NCBI GenBank assembly: GCA_002716765.1
Contig: PBBY01000020.1
Coordinates: 1 to 34,910, forward strand
Reading direction: 5' to 3'
Source of the DNA: Candidatus Magasanikiibacteriota bacterium
GTDB taxonomy: Bacteria > Patescibacteriota > Patescibacteriia > Magasanikbacterales > UBA922
DNA length: 34,910 nt
Shown: positions 1 through 8,145 of the stretch, piece by piece
Layout of the letters: each line of letters begins with the position of its first letter
How positions within the stretch are numbered: position 1 is the stretch's first letter
Position numbers and translations under genes: made by a program
Notes under the pieces: model-generated
Database searches by the model: none
Seen by the model: only the letters and a program-made list of their open reading frames with translations
What the model was told of the DNA's origin: nothing

Positions 1-64
1 GCCAAAACCTCCGGCTCCGCCAAAACCTCCGGCTCCGCCAAAACCTCCGGCTCCGCCAAAACCT
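1..64 (+). repeat. 18-bp tandem repeat coding a Pro-rich linker
   Basis: The unit GCCAAAACCTCCGGCTCC occurs at 1-18, 19-36 and 37-54, and its first ten bases recur at 55-64 before the sequence diverges. The copies are identical. Read in the frame of the following gene they encode a PKPPAP-type hexapeptide. The array is cut by the window edge, so its full length is unknown. Perfect copies suggest recent slippage or recombination and hence possible length variation between strains. Confidence 0.95.
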
Positions 65-1132
65 GCTTCTAGTGACGTAACAATTGTTTCGCCACCACTT
101 AAGATATTGCAAAAAAAGGTAAAAGAAACTATTGAAAAAAAACCAAAAAAACCGGAACAGAGTTTGGTAAAAAAAGAAACTCAAACATTAAGTACCACCA
201 CACCGGTTACCGGTATTTTTGTAGATGAAGCAAGAGCAAAAGAGCATTGGGATGCAGAAGATCATAAATCATTATTAGATTTTGCAGAAGATGCGCCAAA
301 AATTCATGATCCAATTACCGATTTTACGAATGCAAAAGTAGATGCGGTATTTCGTAATATAGATTTACCTATTTCAGATGAGCTTCGACCAAGAATCCGC
401 TCACTTATTTTGTCGCGTCTAAAAGGTATTCGATCAAATGATCAGGTAGAAGAAAAACTTGCCGCATCAAAAGAAATAGGAGGTTTTGCTTTTACAGAAA
501 CAGAAATTTCGCAAGTTATGCGTGCGATTGCTCTTGGATTAAATCACAAAAAGTCCCAGATAAAAGAGGTAAAAAACATCCCTAAAATACAAAAAAAAGA
601 TACGAGCCCATCTATTCCATTACCCCCAGAAGAAATAATAGCTAATACAAAAAAACAGCCGGTGCTGGAACCTATGACAAATAATGTGTTATCGCGACAA
701 TCCACCGGAAATAAACCAATATTACACGATGTATTACCGGCACAAAATCACACACCAATACCAGAAAAGCCCAGTGAATTACAAAAAGCAAAAGCATCAA
801 TACAAATAAATAGACAAAGCATGGGGCCTGTACAAGAATTAGAAAACATGTCTATTGTTGCATTTCGTCGGTTGTCTCCTGACCCGAAAAATGCTATAGT
901 GCAAGTAGAAAACATGATTAATACAATAAAAAATGAATCATTTTTATTCTATATAGAGGCAAAAAAAGCATGGTATTCTAGCCCATTATTTTTGCAATAT
1001 CACGGGCTTATTACAGAAGCAATCAACAGTAAAAGAACACTACAAGAACAATTAGCCTTTCAAAATGTGCCAAATCCATTAACTATGGCAGATTTAGAAG
1101 TCCTTATTACTTTTAATCATTCTTTGATATAG
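2..1132 (+). CDS. Proline-rich hypothetical protein of a T4SS-like operon, 5' end missing
   Basis: Partial gene: the frame is open to the window edge, so the TTG at 107 is only an internal codon. The visible product starts with PKPPAP repeats, followed by a basic, Pro/Lys-rich low-complexity stretch. A predicted helical segment follows (about residues 60-175 of the visible protein, with FAEDAPKIHDPI and LILSRLKGI). A second linker then leads to a compact C-terminal region (MSIVAFRRLSPDPKNA, then a helix-rich end). I recognise no named domain. The stop lies 3 nt before prgI, so the genes are co-transcribed. The position suggests a lineage-specific component or regulator of the secretion apparatus; that role is inference. 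Confidence 0.75.
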   Translation, partial: PKPPAPPKPPAPPKPPAPPKPASSDVTIVSPPLKILQKKVKETIEKKPKKPEQSLVKKETQTLSTTTPVTGIFVDEARAKEHWDAEDHKSLLDFAEDAPKIHDPITDFTNAKVDAVFRNIDLPISDELRPRIRSLILSRLKGIRSNDQVEEKLAASKEIGGFAFTETEISQVMRAIALGLNHKKSQIKEVKNIPKIQKKDTSPSIPLPPEEIIANTKKQPVLEPMTNNVLSRQSTGNKPILHDVLPAQNHTPIPEKPSELQKAKASIQINRQSMGPVQELENMSIVAFRRLSPDPKNAIVQVENMINTIKNESFLFYIEAKKAWYSSPLFLQYHGLITEAINSKRTLQEQLAFQNVPNPLTMADLEVLITFNHSLI

Positions 1133-1135
1133 TGT

Positions 1136-1570
1136 ATGCAGCAATTTGTTGTACCACAATTTATAGAAGTAGAAGACAAAATTTTTGGCCCGGTTACGAC
1201 CAGGCAGTTTCTTATTTTACTTATAGCCGGTGGTGTTATTTTTCTTGCATATAGATTTGGCGATTTTGCACTTTTTATTATTACCCTTGCTATTTTGGGC
1301 GGCTTTGCACTTGTTTTGGCGTTTGTTAAAGTAAATGGGCAAAGTTTTCATTACTTTTTACTTAATATCGGAGAAAATCTCAGAAAACCAAGTTTACGTG
1401 TTTGGGAAAAGTCATATAGTAAGAAAGAGTTAGACTATTTACGTAATATTGTGGTAGAAAAAAAAGAAGTAGAGCAGGTTAAAAGAGACGTGCGAAAAAG
1501 TTATATACGAGATTTGTCGCTATTGGTAAATACGGGCGGATATTACAATCCAGAACAGCGAAAAAAATAG
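1136..1570 (+). CDS. prgI: PrgI family inner-membrane protein
   Basis: 144 residues. The N-terminus (FVVPQFIEVEDKIFGPVTTRQF) is the hallmark of PrgI/VirB3-like proteins of Gram-positive and CPR type IV secretion systems. Two adjacent hydrophobic segments follow at about residues 27-44 and 46-66, then a cytoplasmic tail of charged residues. PrgI proteins sit in the membrane and partner the VirB4 ATPase. The next two genes encode VirB4-type parts, 7 and 6 nt apart, which supports the assignment. The start is the first ATG after the previous stop; no SD is visible. Confidence 0.9.
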   Translation: MQQFVVPQFIEVEDKIFGPVTTRQFLILLIAGGVIFLAYRFGDFALFIITLAILGGFALVLAFVKVNGQSFHYFLLNIGENLRKPSLRVWEKSYSKKELDYLRNIVVEKKEVEQVKRDVRKSYIRDLSLLVNTGGYYNPEQRKK

Positions 1571-1577
1571 GTAGGTC

Positions 1578-2270
1578 ATGCATATGAAAAGTAAAAAAGC
1601 AAAAAAGAAAAAAGCAAAAAAACCAGCAAGTCAGGCGTACTTACCAATAAACGAAATTAAGGAAGATGTGGTAATTATGAAAGACGGCACATTTCGATCG
1701 GTACTTATTACATCGAGTATTAATTTTGCGCTAAAATCAGAAGAAGAGCAAATGGCACTTATTTCTAATTATGTCGGATTTTTGAATTCCTTGGATTTTC
1801 CTATGCAAATTGTGGTCCAATCCAGAAGGCTTCGCATTCAGCCATATTTAGATAGTCTTGTTCAATTAGAAAATAAGCAAAAAAATGAATTACTAAAAGT
1901 GCAAATATCGGATTATAGATCATATATTAAAGAATTAGTAGAAATAGGAGAAATCATGACAAAAAAGTTTTATGTGGTGGTACCATTTGATCCAATGTCA
2001 AGCACAAAAAAAACTTTTTGGTCCAGGTTAAAAGAGGTGATTCATCCAATAATGACAGTCCGCGTAAAAGAAGAGCGATTCTTAAAAAGAAAAGAAGCGC
2101 TAATGATGCGTGTTCGCCAAGTAAAAACTGGTTTAGAAGGTATGGGTTTGGGTGTTACCCCACTTAATTCACAAGCATTAATAGAATTATATTATCAAAC
2201 ATATAATCCAGAGATTTCTTTTTCTGAACAATTACAAGACATAGGCGAAGTGCGGGTTGAAACTATATAG
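1578..2270 (+). CDS. TraC/VirB4 N-terminal-domain-like protein
   Basis: 230 residues. A very Lys-rich N-terminus is followed by a TraC/VirB4 N-domain-like fold (VVIMKDGTFRSVLITSSINF, a turn containing LDFPMQIVVQSRR, then a long helix with YRSYIKELVEIGEIMTKKFYVVVPFDP). The last part resembles the alpha/beta segment found before the ATPase core in VirB4. There is no Walker motif. It lies directly before the complete VirB4 ATPase, a common arrangement in CPR type IV loci. It may help position the ATPase at the membrane; this is inference. ATG 1578 is followed by a second in-frame ATG at 1584. A weak AGGTAGG lies just upstream. Confidence 0.7.
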   Translation: MHMKSKKAKKKKAKKPASQAYLPINEIKEDVVIMKDGTFRSVLITSSINFALKSEEEQMALISNYVGFLNSLDFPMQIVVQSRRLRIQPYLDSLVQLENKQKNELLKVQISDYRSYIKELVEIGEIMTKKFYVVVPFDPMSSTKKTFWSRLKEVIHPIMTVRVKEERFLKRKEALMMRVRQVKTGLEGMGLGVTPLNSQALIELYYQTYNPEISFSEQLQDIGEVRVETI

Positions 2271-2276
2271 TATTTT

Positions 2277-4154
2277 ATGGCATTTAAACCATCCACAACT
2301 CAAATAAGTAAAAAACAAAAAAAGGGCAAAGATGATTTGCAAAAAACTGTGGCTTCGGAATTGGTAACACTAGAAGAAGAGCGCGCGTACAGGGCCGGAA
2401 CCGTTGCAGTTAGAGATTTAATTGCACCATCTGCTTTTAGGGTAGAAAGTAATTATGTACAACTTGGTGATGTATTTTTGCGCACTATTTTTGTTATTAC
2501 TTATCCACGATATATTTCTGTTGGTTGGAGTGCGCCAATTTTAAATTTAAACATGACTATGGACGTTAGCATGTTTTTTTATCCTATCCAATCGCCAGTT
2601 ATTTTAAAACAACTAAAAAAGAAGGTGGGTGCCCTGGAAGCACAGATTAGTTCGGACGCAGAAAAAGGTGCTCCACGAGACCCAATCAGAGAAACCGCCC
2701 TTCGAGATATAGAACAATTACGAGATGACTTAACTCAAGGAGTAGAGCATTTTTTTCAATTTGCTTTTTATACTACCATTTACGCAAAAGACAAAGAAGA
2801 GTTAGATAAAGCAACCGAAGATATAGAAAATGTATTTGGAACAAAACTTATTTATAGCAAGCACGTATTATATCAGGCCGAACAAGGATTTAATTCTACT
2901 GTACCATTTGGGCTCGATGAATTAAATGTGGCATTTAATATGAATTCTTCGCCAATTGCATCGTCCTTTCCATTTATGTCTTCGGAGCTTACTAGCGATA
3001 ATGGTATTTTATACGGTATTAATCGACACAATAATAGTCTTATTTTATTCGATAGATTTTCTTTACTTAATGCTAATATGGTAGTATTTGCCGTTGCTGG
3101 AGCTGGAAAGTCGTATACGGTAAAATTAGAAGTATTACGCAGTATGATGATGGGAACTGATGTTATTATAATAGATCCAGAAATGGAATATTCGCATTTA
3201 TGCGAAGCGGTTGGTGGAACATATGTAAACATTTCTCTTGCATCCGAAAGTAAAGTTAATCCGTTCGATTTACCACGACCGGTTGGTGGTATGCAAATGT
3301 CTACCGAAGACATAATCAGAAGTGCTATTATTACATTAAAAGGGCTTATTCGTATTATGTTTGGTTCACTTACGGCACAAGAAGATTCCATTATGGACAG
3401 AGCGCTTTTAGAAACGTATGCCAAAAAAGATATAACTAGCAATTCAGATTTAACAACAATCGAGCCACCGATTATGCAAGATTTACTTGATGTATTGCAA
3501 GGAATGGATGGTGCGGACACGTTGGCAATTAAATTACGTAAATACACCGAAGGAACGTTTTCTGGATTATTTAATGCACCAACCAATGTAAATACCAATA
3601 ATCAATTAGTCGTGTTTAGTGTCCGTGATTTAGAAGACGAATTACGACCAATGGCTATTTATTCACTTATTAATTATATTTGGAATATTGTACGAAGTGA
3701 AAGAAAAAAGCGTATTCTTATTATAGACGAGGCGTGGTGGCTTATGATGCATGAAGACAGTGCCAAGTTTATTTATGCGCTGGTAAAGCGGTGTAGAAAA
3801 TATTATTTAGGTGTTACAACGATTACACAAGACGTAAATGATTTTCTTGCATCTCAATACGGAAAAGCAATTGTAACTAACTCAGCCTTACAATTGCTTA
3901 TGCGACAATCGCCGGCTGCAATTGATTTGGTGCAAAAAACCTTTATGCTTACAGAAGGGGAGCGCTATTTATTGCTCGAAAGTGCGGTTGGAGAAGGAAT
4001 ATTTTTTGCTGGTTTAAAACATGCGGCAATTCATGTGGTTGCGTCATATACCGAAGATCAACTTATAACATCGGACCCGCGCCAATTATTGGAAATTGAA
4101 AAAGCAAAAAAAGAATTTGCAGAAAAATTGCAAATGCAAAGGGGAGAGGTGTAA
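2277..4154 (+). CDS. virB4: VirB4/TraC family secretion ATPase
   Basis: 625 residues. The N-terminal half is the VirB4/TraC domain, starting after a Lys-rich leader (EERAYRAGTVAVRDLIAPSAF). The C-terminal half is the RecA-like motor. Walker A is AVAGAGKSYTVK at about residue 270, a following strand reads DVIIIDPEMEY, and Walker B is RILIIDEAWWLM at about residue 480, followed by a conserved RKYYLGVTTITQDVNDF segment. Such ATPases power pilus assembly or substrate transfer by type IV systems. It lies in the same operon as prgI. An antisense ORF covering 2873-3598 is a shadow of this gene. Confidence 0.93.
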   Translation: MAFKPSTTQISKKQKKGKDDLQKTVASELVTLEEERAYRAGTVAVRDLIAPSAFRVESNYVQLGDVFLRTIFVITYPRYISVGWSAPILNLNMTMDVSMFFYPIQSPVILKQLKKKVGALEAQISSDAEKGAPRDPIRETALRDIEQLRDDLTQGVEHFFQFAFYTTIYAKDKEELDKATEDIENVFGTKLIYSKHVLYQAEQGFNSTVPFGLDELNVAFNMNSSPIASSFPFMSSELTSDNGILYGINRHNNSLILFDRFSLLNANMVVFAVAGAGKSYTVKLEVLRSMMMGTDVIIIDPEMEYSHLCEAVGGTYVNISLASESKVNPFDLPRPVGGMQMSTEDIIRSAIITLKGLIRIMFGSLTAQEDSIMDRALLETYAKKDITSNSDLTTIEPPIMQDLLDVLQGMDGADTLAIKLRKYTEGTFSGLFNAPTNVNTNNQLVVFSVRDLEDELRPMAIYSLINYIWNIVRSERKKRILIIDEAWWLMMHEDSAKFIYALVKRCRKYYLGVTTITQDVNDFLASQYGKAIVTNSALQLLMRQSPAAIDLVQKTFMLTEGERYLLLESAVGEGIFFAGLKHAAIHVVASYTEDQLITSDPRQLLEIEKAKKEFAEKLQMQRGEV

Positions 4155-4190
4155 TATATATTTCATTATCTATCTATAATATTTATTTCT

Positions 4191-4781
4191 ATGATGACAT
4201 TACGACAACGATTAAGTTTAATAATAGGTGTTGTGATTATTGGTATTATTATATTACTCCTTTTGGTGTTTAGAGAAAAACCACAACCAGAACAGGTGAT
4301 AGAGCCAGATGTGGTAGAGGTAGAAGAAACCATACCAGTACCAGACTACCCATTGGAAGATTTTGAAGAAGAGTTGGGGATTCAGGCGGCACCGGTAAAA
4401 GAAGTGGTAAAAGAAGATCCGGGATCATTATATCTACGACAAATAGCACGAATATTTACCGAACGATTTGGTACATATTCTACCCATAACGAAACCAATA
4501 ATACTGATGATATATTTTCTATGGCAACTGACAGTATGGTTGCTTATATGAAAACACAAGAAGTAACACGAACAAAAACATATACCGGCGCAACACTTCG
4601 CGTAATAAGTAGTAGTGTATCATTGCTTTCAGAAGACGCGGCAGAGGTAGAGGTTGCAGCACAAGAAATTGTACGAAAAAATGGTACACAAAATACGCGA
4701 CAAAAAGAAGGGGTGGTAAAATTTGTAAAACAGAATGGTGATTGGAGAGTAAATGGATTGTATTGGAATACTATTGAGTAG
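4191..4781 (+). CDS. Membrane-anchored NTF2-like protein of the T4SS-like operon
   Basis: 196 residues. One N-terminal membrane helix (about residues 8-27, LSLIIGVVIIGIIILLLLVF) is followed by an acidic Pro-rich linker and a C-terminal domain. The domain has two helices (YLRQIARIFTERFGTYS) and then a strand-rich end finishing with VVKFVKQNGDWRVNGLYW. That pattern resembles NTF2-like folds such as VirB8 or TcpC. With PrgI and VirB4 just upstream, a VirB8-like role is plausible but not proven. A second ATG lies one codon downstream. No SD is visible. Confidence 0.65.
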   Translation: MMTLRQRLSLIIGVVIIGIIILLLLVFREKPQPEQVIEPDVVEVEETIPVPDYPLEDFEEELGIQAAPVKEVVKEDPGSLYLRQIARIFTERFGTYSTHNETNNTDDIFSMATDSMVAYMKTQEVTRTKTYTGATLRVISSSVSLLSEDAAEVEVAAQEIVRKNGTQNTRQKEGVVKFVKQNGDWRVNGLYWNTIE

Positions 4782-4788
4782 TAGCGCT

Positions 4789-5502
4789 ATGCATTACCAT
4801 AAGAAATTATGGCAATATCTCCAAGATGTACTTTTTCCTCGGTTTTGCTTGGGGTGTAAAAAAGAAGGAGAAGTATTATGTAGTATATGTATTAAAAAAA
4901 TACCAATTCCTGGTATTTTTTTATGCCCAAACTGCTGTATGGATTCAGAAAATGGCATAATGTGTGGCAAAAAATGCGCAAAAACCATGGTATTGCGTCA
5001 AGTAATTTCTTGTGTGCCGTATAATGAAAATACGTTAAGTGGAAAAGTAATCAGAGATATGAAATATGACTATATTACAGAGTATAATACGATTATTGCA
5101 CAACATATTGCACAATTCTTTGTGCGTTTCCCAGGCGTGTTGCCAGAAATTAGCATGGTTGTTCCAGTACCACTGCATAAGAAGCGATATATAGCACGGG
5201 GATTTAATCAAGCAGAATATATTGCTCAGAGTGTTTCTGCGGTATGTAATAAGCCCTGTGGTAATGTGTTAACACGAACAGCGCACACTAAGCAGCAAGC
5301 GCATTTAACTCGGCAAAAAAGAAAAACAAATATGCAGAACGCTTTTTCACTTAACATACACACTAAAGGAAGTGTATTTGGAAAACATATTCTTTTAATA
5401 GATGATGTGTATACTACCGGCTCAACCATGAATGAGTGTGCAAGAGTCCTAAAAGAGGCTGGTGCGAGCAATATTGTTGGATTTACTTATGCTAGAGGAT
5501 AA
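4789..5502 (+). CDS. comF: ComF family phosphoribosyltransferase-like protein
   Basis: 237 residues. The N-terminus carries a four-Cys zinc-binding module (FPRFCLGCKKEGEVLCSIC) and then a second CxxC cluster. The C-terminal domain is type I phosphoribosyltransferase-like, with conserved VVPVPLHKKRYIARGFNQAE and the PRPP-binding loop ILLIDDVYTTGSTM. ComF proteins take part in DNA uptake during transformation; GntX homologues are linked to carbon use. I chose ATG 4789, 7 nt after the previous stop. A longer start at 4753 would add 12 residues overlapping the upstream gene and has no family support. Confidence 0.9.
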   Translation: MHYHKKLWQYLQDVLFPRFCLGCKKEGEVLCSICIKKIPIPGIFLCPNCCMDSENGIMCGKKCAKTMVLRQVISCVPYNENTLSGKVIRDMKYDYITEYNTIIAQHIAQFFVRFPGVLPEISMVVPVPLHKKRYIARGFNQAEYIAQSVSAVCNKPCGNVLTRTAHTKQQAHLTRQKRKTNMQNAFSLNIHTKGSVFGKHILLIDDVYTTGSTMNECARVLKEAGASNIVGFTYARG

Positions 5503-5503
5503 T

Positions 5504-5533
5504 AAAAAGCACCAGCGTTTCCTGGTGCTTTTT
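5504..5533. terminator. Bidirectional intrinsic terminator after comF
   Basis: Stem AAAAAGCACCAG pairs with CTGGTGCTTTTT around a CGTTTC loop. A-rich and T-rich flanks on both sides let it serve both comF and the convergent minus-strand gene that ends at 5547. Confidence 0.9.
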
Positions 5534-5546
5534 ATTCCTACTGTGC

Positions 5547-6845
5547 TTAGTTTATATAATCACAAGTCATGGTAGAGTCATTTGGTTGCCTGTTTTCAGA
5601 CCCTTCACAAGTGGTACGTGTCCAGCAAATACCATTTTCTGGTTTTTCGTATAATCCCGGAGGGCATACGCAAGCGGTGTGGTCTGCATTTGGTCTGGTT
5701 TCTCCTTGGCAGGTGTGACATTCTCGTGCATTTTCATCTAGAACAAGATCGTCTCCTCCAACACAACTTTCTCTACTCATACAGTGGTGATATTGAGTGC
5801 TATAATACAACCCTTCTGGACAGACACAGCTAGTTTGATCGCTGTTTGGGATAAGTCCATTTGAGCAGGGAATACAGGCAGTGTAGTTCTCATATTCTTC
5901 TATAACATCTTCACATACACAGCTAGTTTGGTTTGCGTTAGGGGTGAATCCTCCCGTACAGTACTCACAATTCATTTCGTTATTAATTATACTGTTATCT
6001 CCGCACTCAAAAGTACAGGTGTTATTGTTTGAACAGTTTGCGTCATATGTCCATTCATTATTGGAATTTTCATCAAGATCCCATGGATTGCTTAAATCTT
6101 CGCAACTACTCCAGATTCCATGGTGTGATTCCGGTTCATTGGTACAGGTAATTGCAAAAGGAAAGCTTTCGCACTGGTTTGTTGCAGGATTTACTCGTTC
6201 TCCAGTTCCACAACGATAGCTACAAGGTAGTCTATTTTCATATTCAGGGTTACAGAATTCGGTAGCTGCCTCAGGACCAGGTCCAGACCATGTATAATTT
6301 ACTTCTCCGCCATCATGACCTCTGCAAACTGAATTTGCTCCTTCTGGGGGTGGTGAGGGGTTTCCTTCTTCATCAACACATGAGCCACTATTGCTGGCTT
6401 GGTTAATAGTCTCAGGAGTAGGAGTGTCAATATTATCTATCGGGTCAGATTTTTCTTCGTAGCTTGATTCTGATTTTTTACACGATATGCCATCTTTTGA
6501 ATCTCTGTCTACGGTTGGTTCATATCCTTTTGGGCATTCTGCACAAGCCGAGAGACATATTTCTTCTAATCTTTGTCGCAACTCTTGGTTAGAAAGTCTT
6601 TGAGATGAGGCGGCAACCTTTTGTCCTGAGTAGCAAAAACCTCTGGCAGACCCAGCGCGTGTTATAGAAAAAGAATTCAAGCCACATTTTTTTATTTTTT
6701 TAGGCAATTTATTTTGACTAACCTGGTTTACTGGTAAAAATGCAAGAGCAATGCCTGCTGCGGCAAAAAGTGCTGCAGTTGCAAGCGCAAGCTTTGTGTT
6801 TGTTACACTCTGTGTGCGTGTTTCTGTTTTTTTTCTTTTAGCCAT
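5547..6845 (-). CDS. Cys-rich exported/anchored repeat protein, paralogue 1
   Basis: 432 residues from ATG 6845 (MAKRKKTETR). The longer frame to 6893 would overlap the upstream AAA+ gene. A short basic head precedes the family signature TKLALATAALFAAAGIALAF, a membrane or signal segment. The rest is strand-poor and rich in cysteines. Repeats read about G-x2-PN-[AS]-[DN]-x-T-x-CVC, for example GFTPNANQTSCVC, GLIPNSDQTSCVC and ETRPNADHTACVC, often followed by PxGLY. Acidic and Asn/Ser/Pro-rich spacers lie between them. The pattern recalls eukaryote-like Cys-rich surface proteins and implies many disulfides outside the cytoplasm. Function is unknown. Confidence 0.8.
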   Translation of the reverse strand: MAKRKKTETRTQSVTNTKLALATAALFAAAGIALAFLPVNQVSQNKLPKKIKKCGLNSFSITRAGSARGFCYSGQKVAASSQRLSNQELRQRLEEICLSACAECPKGYEPTVDRDSKDGISCKKSESSYEEKSDPIDNIDTPTPETINQASNSGSCVDEEGNPSPPPEGANSVCRGHDGGEVNYTWSGPGPEAATEFCNPEYENRLPCSYRCGTGERVNPATNQCESFPFAITCTNEPESHHGIWSSCEDLSNPWDLDENSNNEWTYDANCSNNNTCTFECGDNSIINNEMNCEYCTGGFTPNANQTSCVCEDVIEEYENYTACIPCSNGLIPNSDQTSCVCPEGLYYSTQYHHCMSRESCVGGDDLVLDENARECHTCQGETRPNADHTACVCPPGLYEKPENGICWTRTTCEGSENRQPNDSTMTCDYIN

Positions 6846-6880
6846 AGGCAAAATATACAATAAGTAATATAAATAAAATA

Positions 6881-8023
6881 CTAAGTAAGCCACTCATCCA
6901 CTACTGTCTCAATGTCTGATGCGTCTACCGAGAGGAGCCCCTTTTTTGCTAAAACATCTTCTTCTTTCTCTCGTTTTTCTATCAGGATTTGTTTCTCTGA
7001 TGGATTGGTTGCTTGGGAAATTTTTTGATCAAGTGATTGAATACTTTCCCATATTTTTTGAATATCCGGATGTTTTTTTATGGTAGCATCACACAAAATA
7101 AGTTGTACCGCTTGATTTATATGAGAAACACGCACAAGAGAAGCAGCTTCGTCTATGGCATCAATAGCTTTGTCGGGAAGAGTTCGTTTTTTAATTTTTT
7201 GATGAGTTAGTGTTACGGCTTTTTTTAGTGCTTCATTTGTAAACTGTACCCTGTGGTGGCATTCGTATTTTTCTTTTATCCCTTTTAAAATATCAAAAGT
7301 TTCTTTTTGTGTTGGTGCTTTTATGTTTACGGGCTGGAATCGGCGCTCTAGTGCTGGGTCGGTGGTAACATAGTTTTCGTATTCGTCTGTGGTGGTTGCG
7401 CCAATAAGTTGCAATTCTCCTCGGGCAAGTGCTGGTTTTAGGATATCACCTAAATTGACCGACCCTTCTGTTCCTTGAGACTGAATAACAGAATGAAATT
7501 CATCGATAAATAAAATGATTGATCTGTTTGATCGCTTAATTTCTTCTACGAGTTTTTTTGCTCGTTCTTCAAACTCTCCTCGGTATTTTGTTCCAGAAAG
7601 AAGATTTGCTACATTTAGAGAAAGGACACGTTTTCCTTGAATTGTTTCAGGAACATCTCCTTTTGCGATTTGTACAGCTATACCTTCTGCAATAGCTGTT
7701 TTTCCTACACCAGGTGCTCCAACAAGAATGGCATTGTTTTTTCTTTTTCGAGATAGTATTTGTGCCAGTCGTACAATTTCTTTTTCACGACCAATAACTG
7801 GATCAATTTTCCCTAATCTTGCTAATTCAGTAAAGTTAACAGTAAAGGAGTTTAATATAGGGGTTCGCCCACTAGAACCAGTTGATTGCAGTCTGCTAAA
7901 AAGAGAAGACACAAGAAGCGATGGTTTTTTTACGGTAACAAATTGGTATAGCGCAAATAGTAGTAATGCACCAATAACATAGTAGATACTGGGCGGTTGA
8001 AGGAACGATTGGATGGAGTCCAT
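6881..8023 (-). CDS. Membrane-anchored single-ring Clp/ClpB-type AAA+ ATPase
   Basis: 380 residues from ATG 8023 (MDSIQSFLQPP); a longer start at 8086 would add 21 residues lacking family support. One membrane helix lies at about residues 11-28 (YYVIGALLLFALYQF). It replaces the usual Clp N domain. A D1-type AAA+ ring follows: Walker A GAPGVGKTAIAEG, pore loop KYRGEFEER, Walker B IILFIDEFHSV, sensor 1 GATTTDEY and arginine finger DPALERRF. A short coiled coil follows. The end, DIETVVDEWLT, matches the D1-D2 linker of ClpB/ClpC (normally going on to WTGIPV), and there it stops. There is no D2 and no ClpP-docking loop visible. It sits among the Cys-rich paralogues, so a role in their handling is possible. 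Confidence 0.88.
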   Translation of the reverse strand: MDSIQSFLQPPSIYYVIGALLLFALYQFVTVKKPSLLVSSLFSRLQSTGSSGRTPILNSFTVNFTELARLGKIDPVIGREKEIVRLAQILSRKRKNNAILVGAPGVGKTAIAEGIAVQIAKGDVPETIQGKRVLSLNVANLLSGTKYRGEFEERAKKLVEEIKRSNRSIILFIDEFHSVIQSQGTEGSVNLGDILKPALARGELQLIGATTTDEYENYVTTDPALERRFQPVNIKAPTQKETFDILKGIKEKYECHHRVQFTNEALKKAVTLTHQKIKKRTLPDKAIDAIDEAASLVRVSHINQAVQLILCDATIKKHPDIQKIWESIQSLDQKISQATNPSEKQILIEKREKEEDVLAKKGLLSVDASDIETVVDEWLT

Positions 8024-8048
8024 ATAATGGTTTTTATGAATAGATGTG

Positions 8049-8057
8049 TATAGTATA
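8049..8057 (-). promoter_or_regulatory. -10 element TATACTATA of the Clp-like gene
   Basis: The minus strand reads TGATATACTATACAC, an extended -10. The -35 is weak (TTTTCA at 8075-8080). The predicted start of transcription is about 20 nt before ATG 8023. The same nine bases head four other units in this window. Confidence 0.6.
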
Positions 8058-8109
8058 TCACATTTTTTCTTCCATGAAAAAACCAAGAGTGATACATACT
8101 TTTGGTATA

Positions 8110-8140
8110 AAAAATCCCGTCACAATGTGTCGGGATTTTT
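8110..8140 (-). terminator. Intrinsic terminator of the Cys-rich gene pair
   Basis: Stem AAAATCCCG/CGGGATTTT with an inner CACA/TGTG pairing lies just past the stop of the minus-strand gene 8146-8853. A T-run follows on the minus strand. It separates this unit from the promoter of the Clp-like gene. Confidence 0.85.
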
Positions 8141-8145
8141 GAGGA

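Noticed and set aside
2873-3598. 241-codon antisense ORF
   Set aside because: It lies wholly inside virB4 on the other strand, has no family features, and reflects the coding bias of virB4.
4753-4788. Longer ComF start
   Set aside because: It overlaps the previous gene, and the zinc-module spacing fits ATG 4789.
6846-6893. N-terminal extension of paralogue 1
   Set aside because: It overlaps the Clp-like gene end and places a second hydrophobic stretch before the shared signature; ATG 6845 matches the other paralogues.
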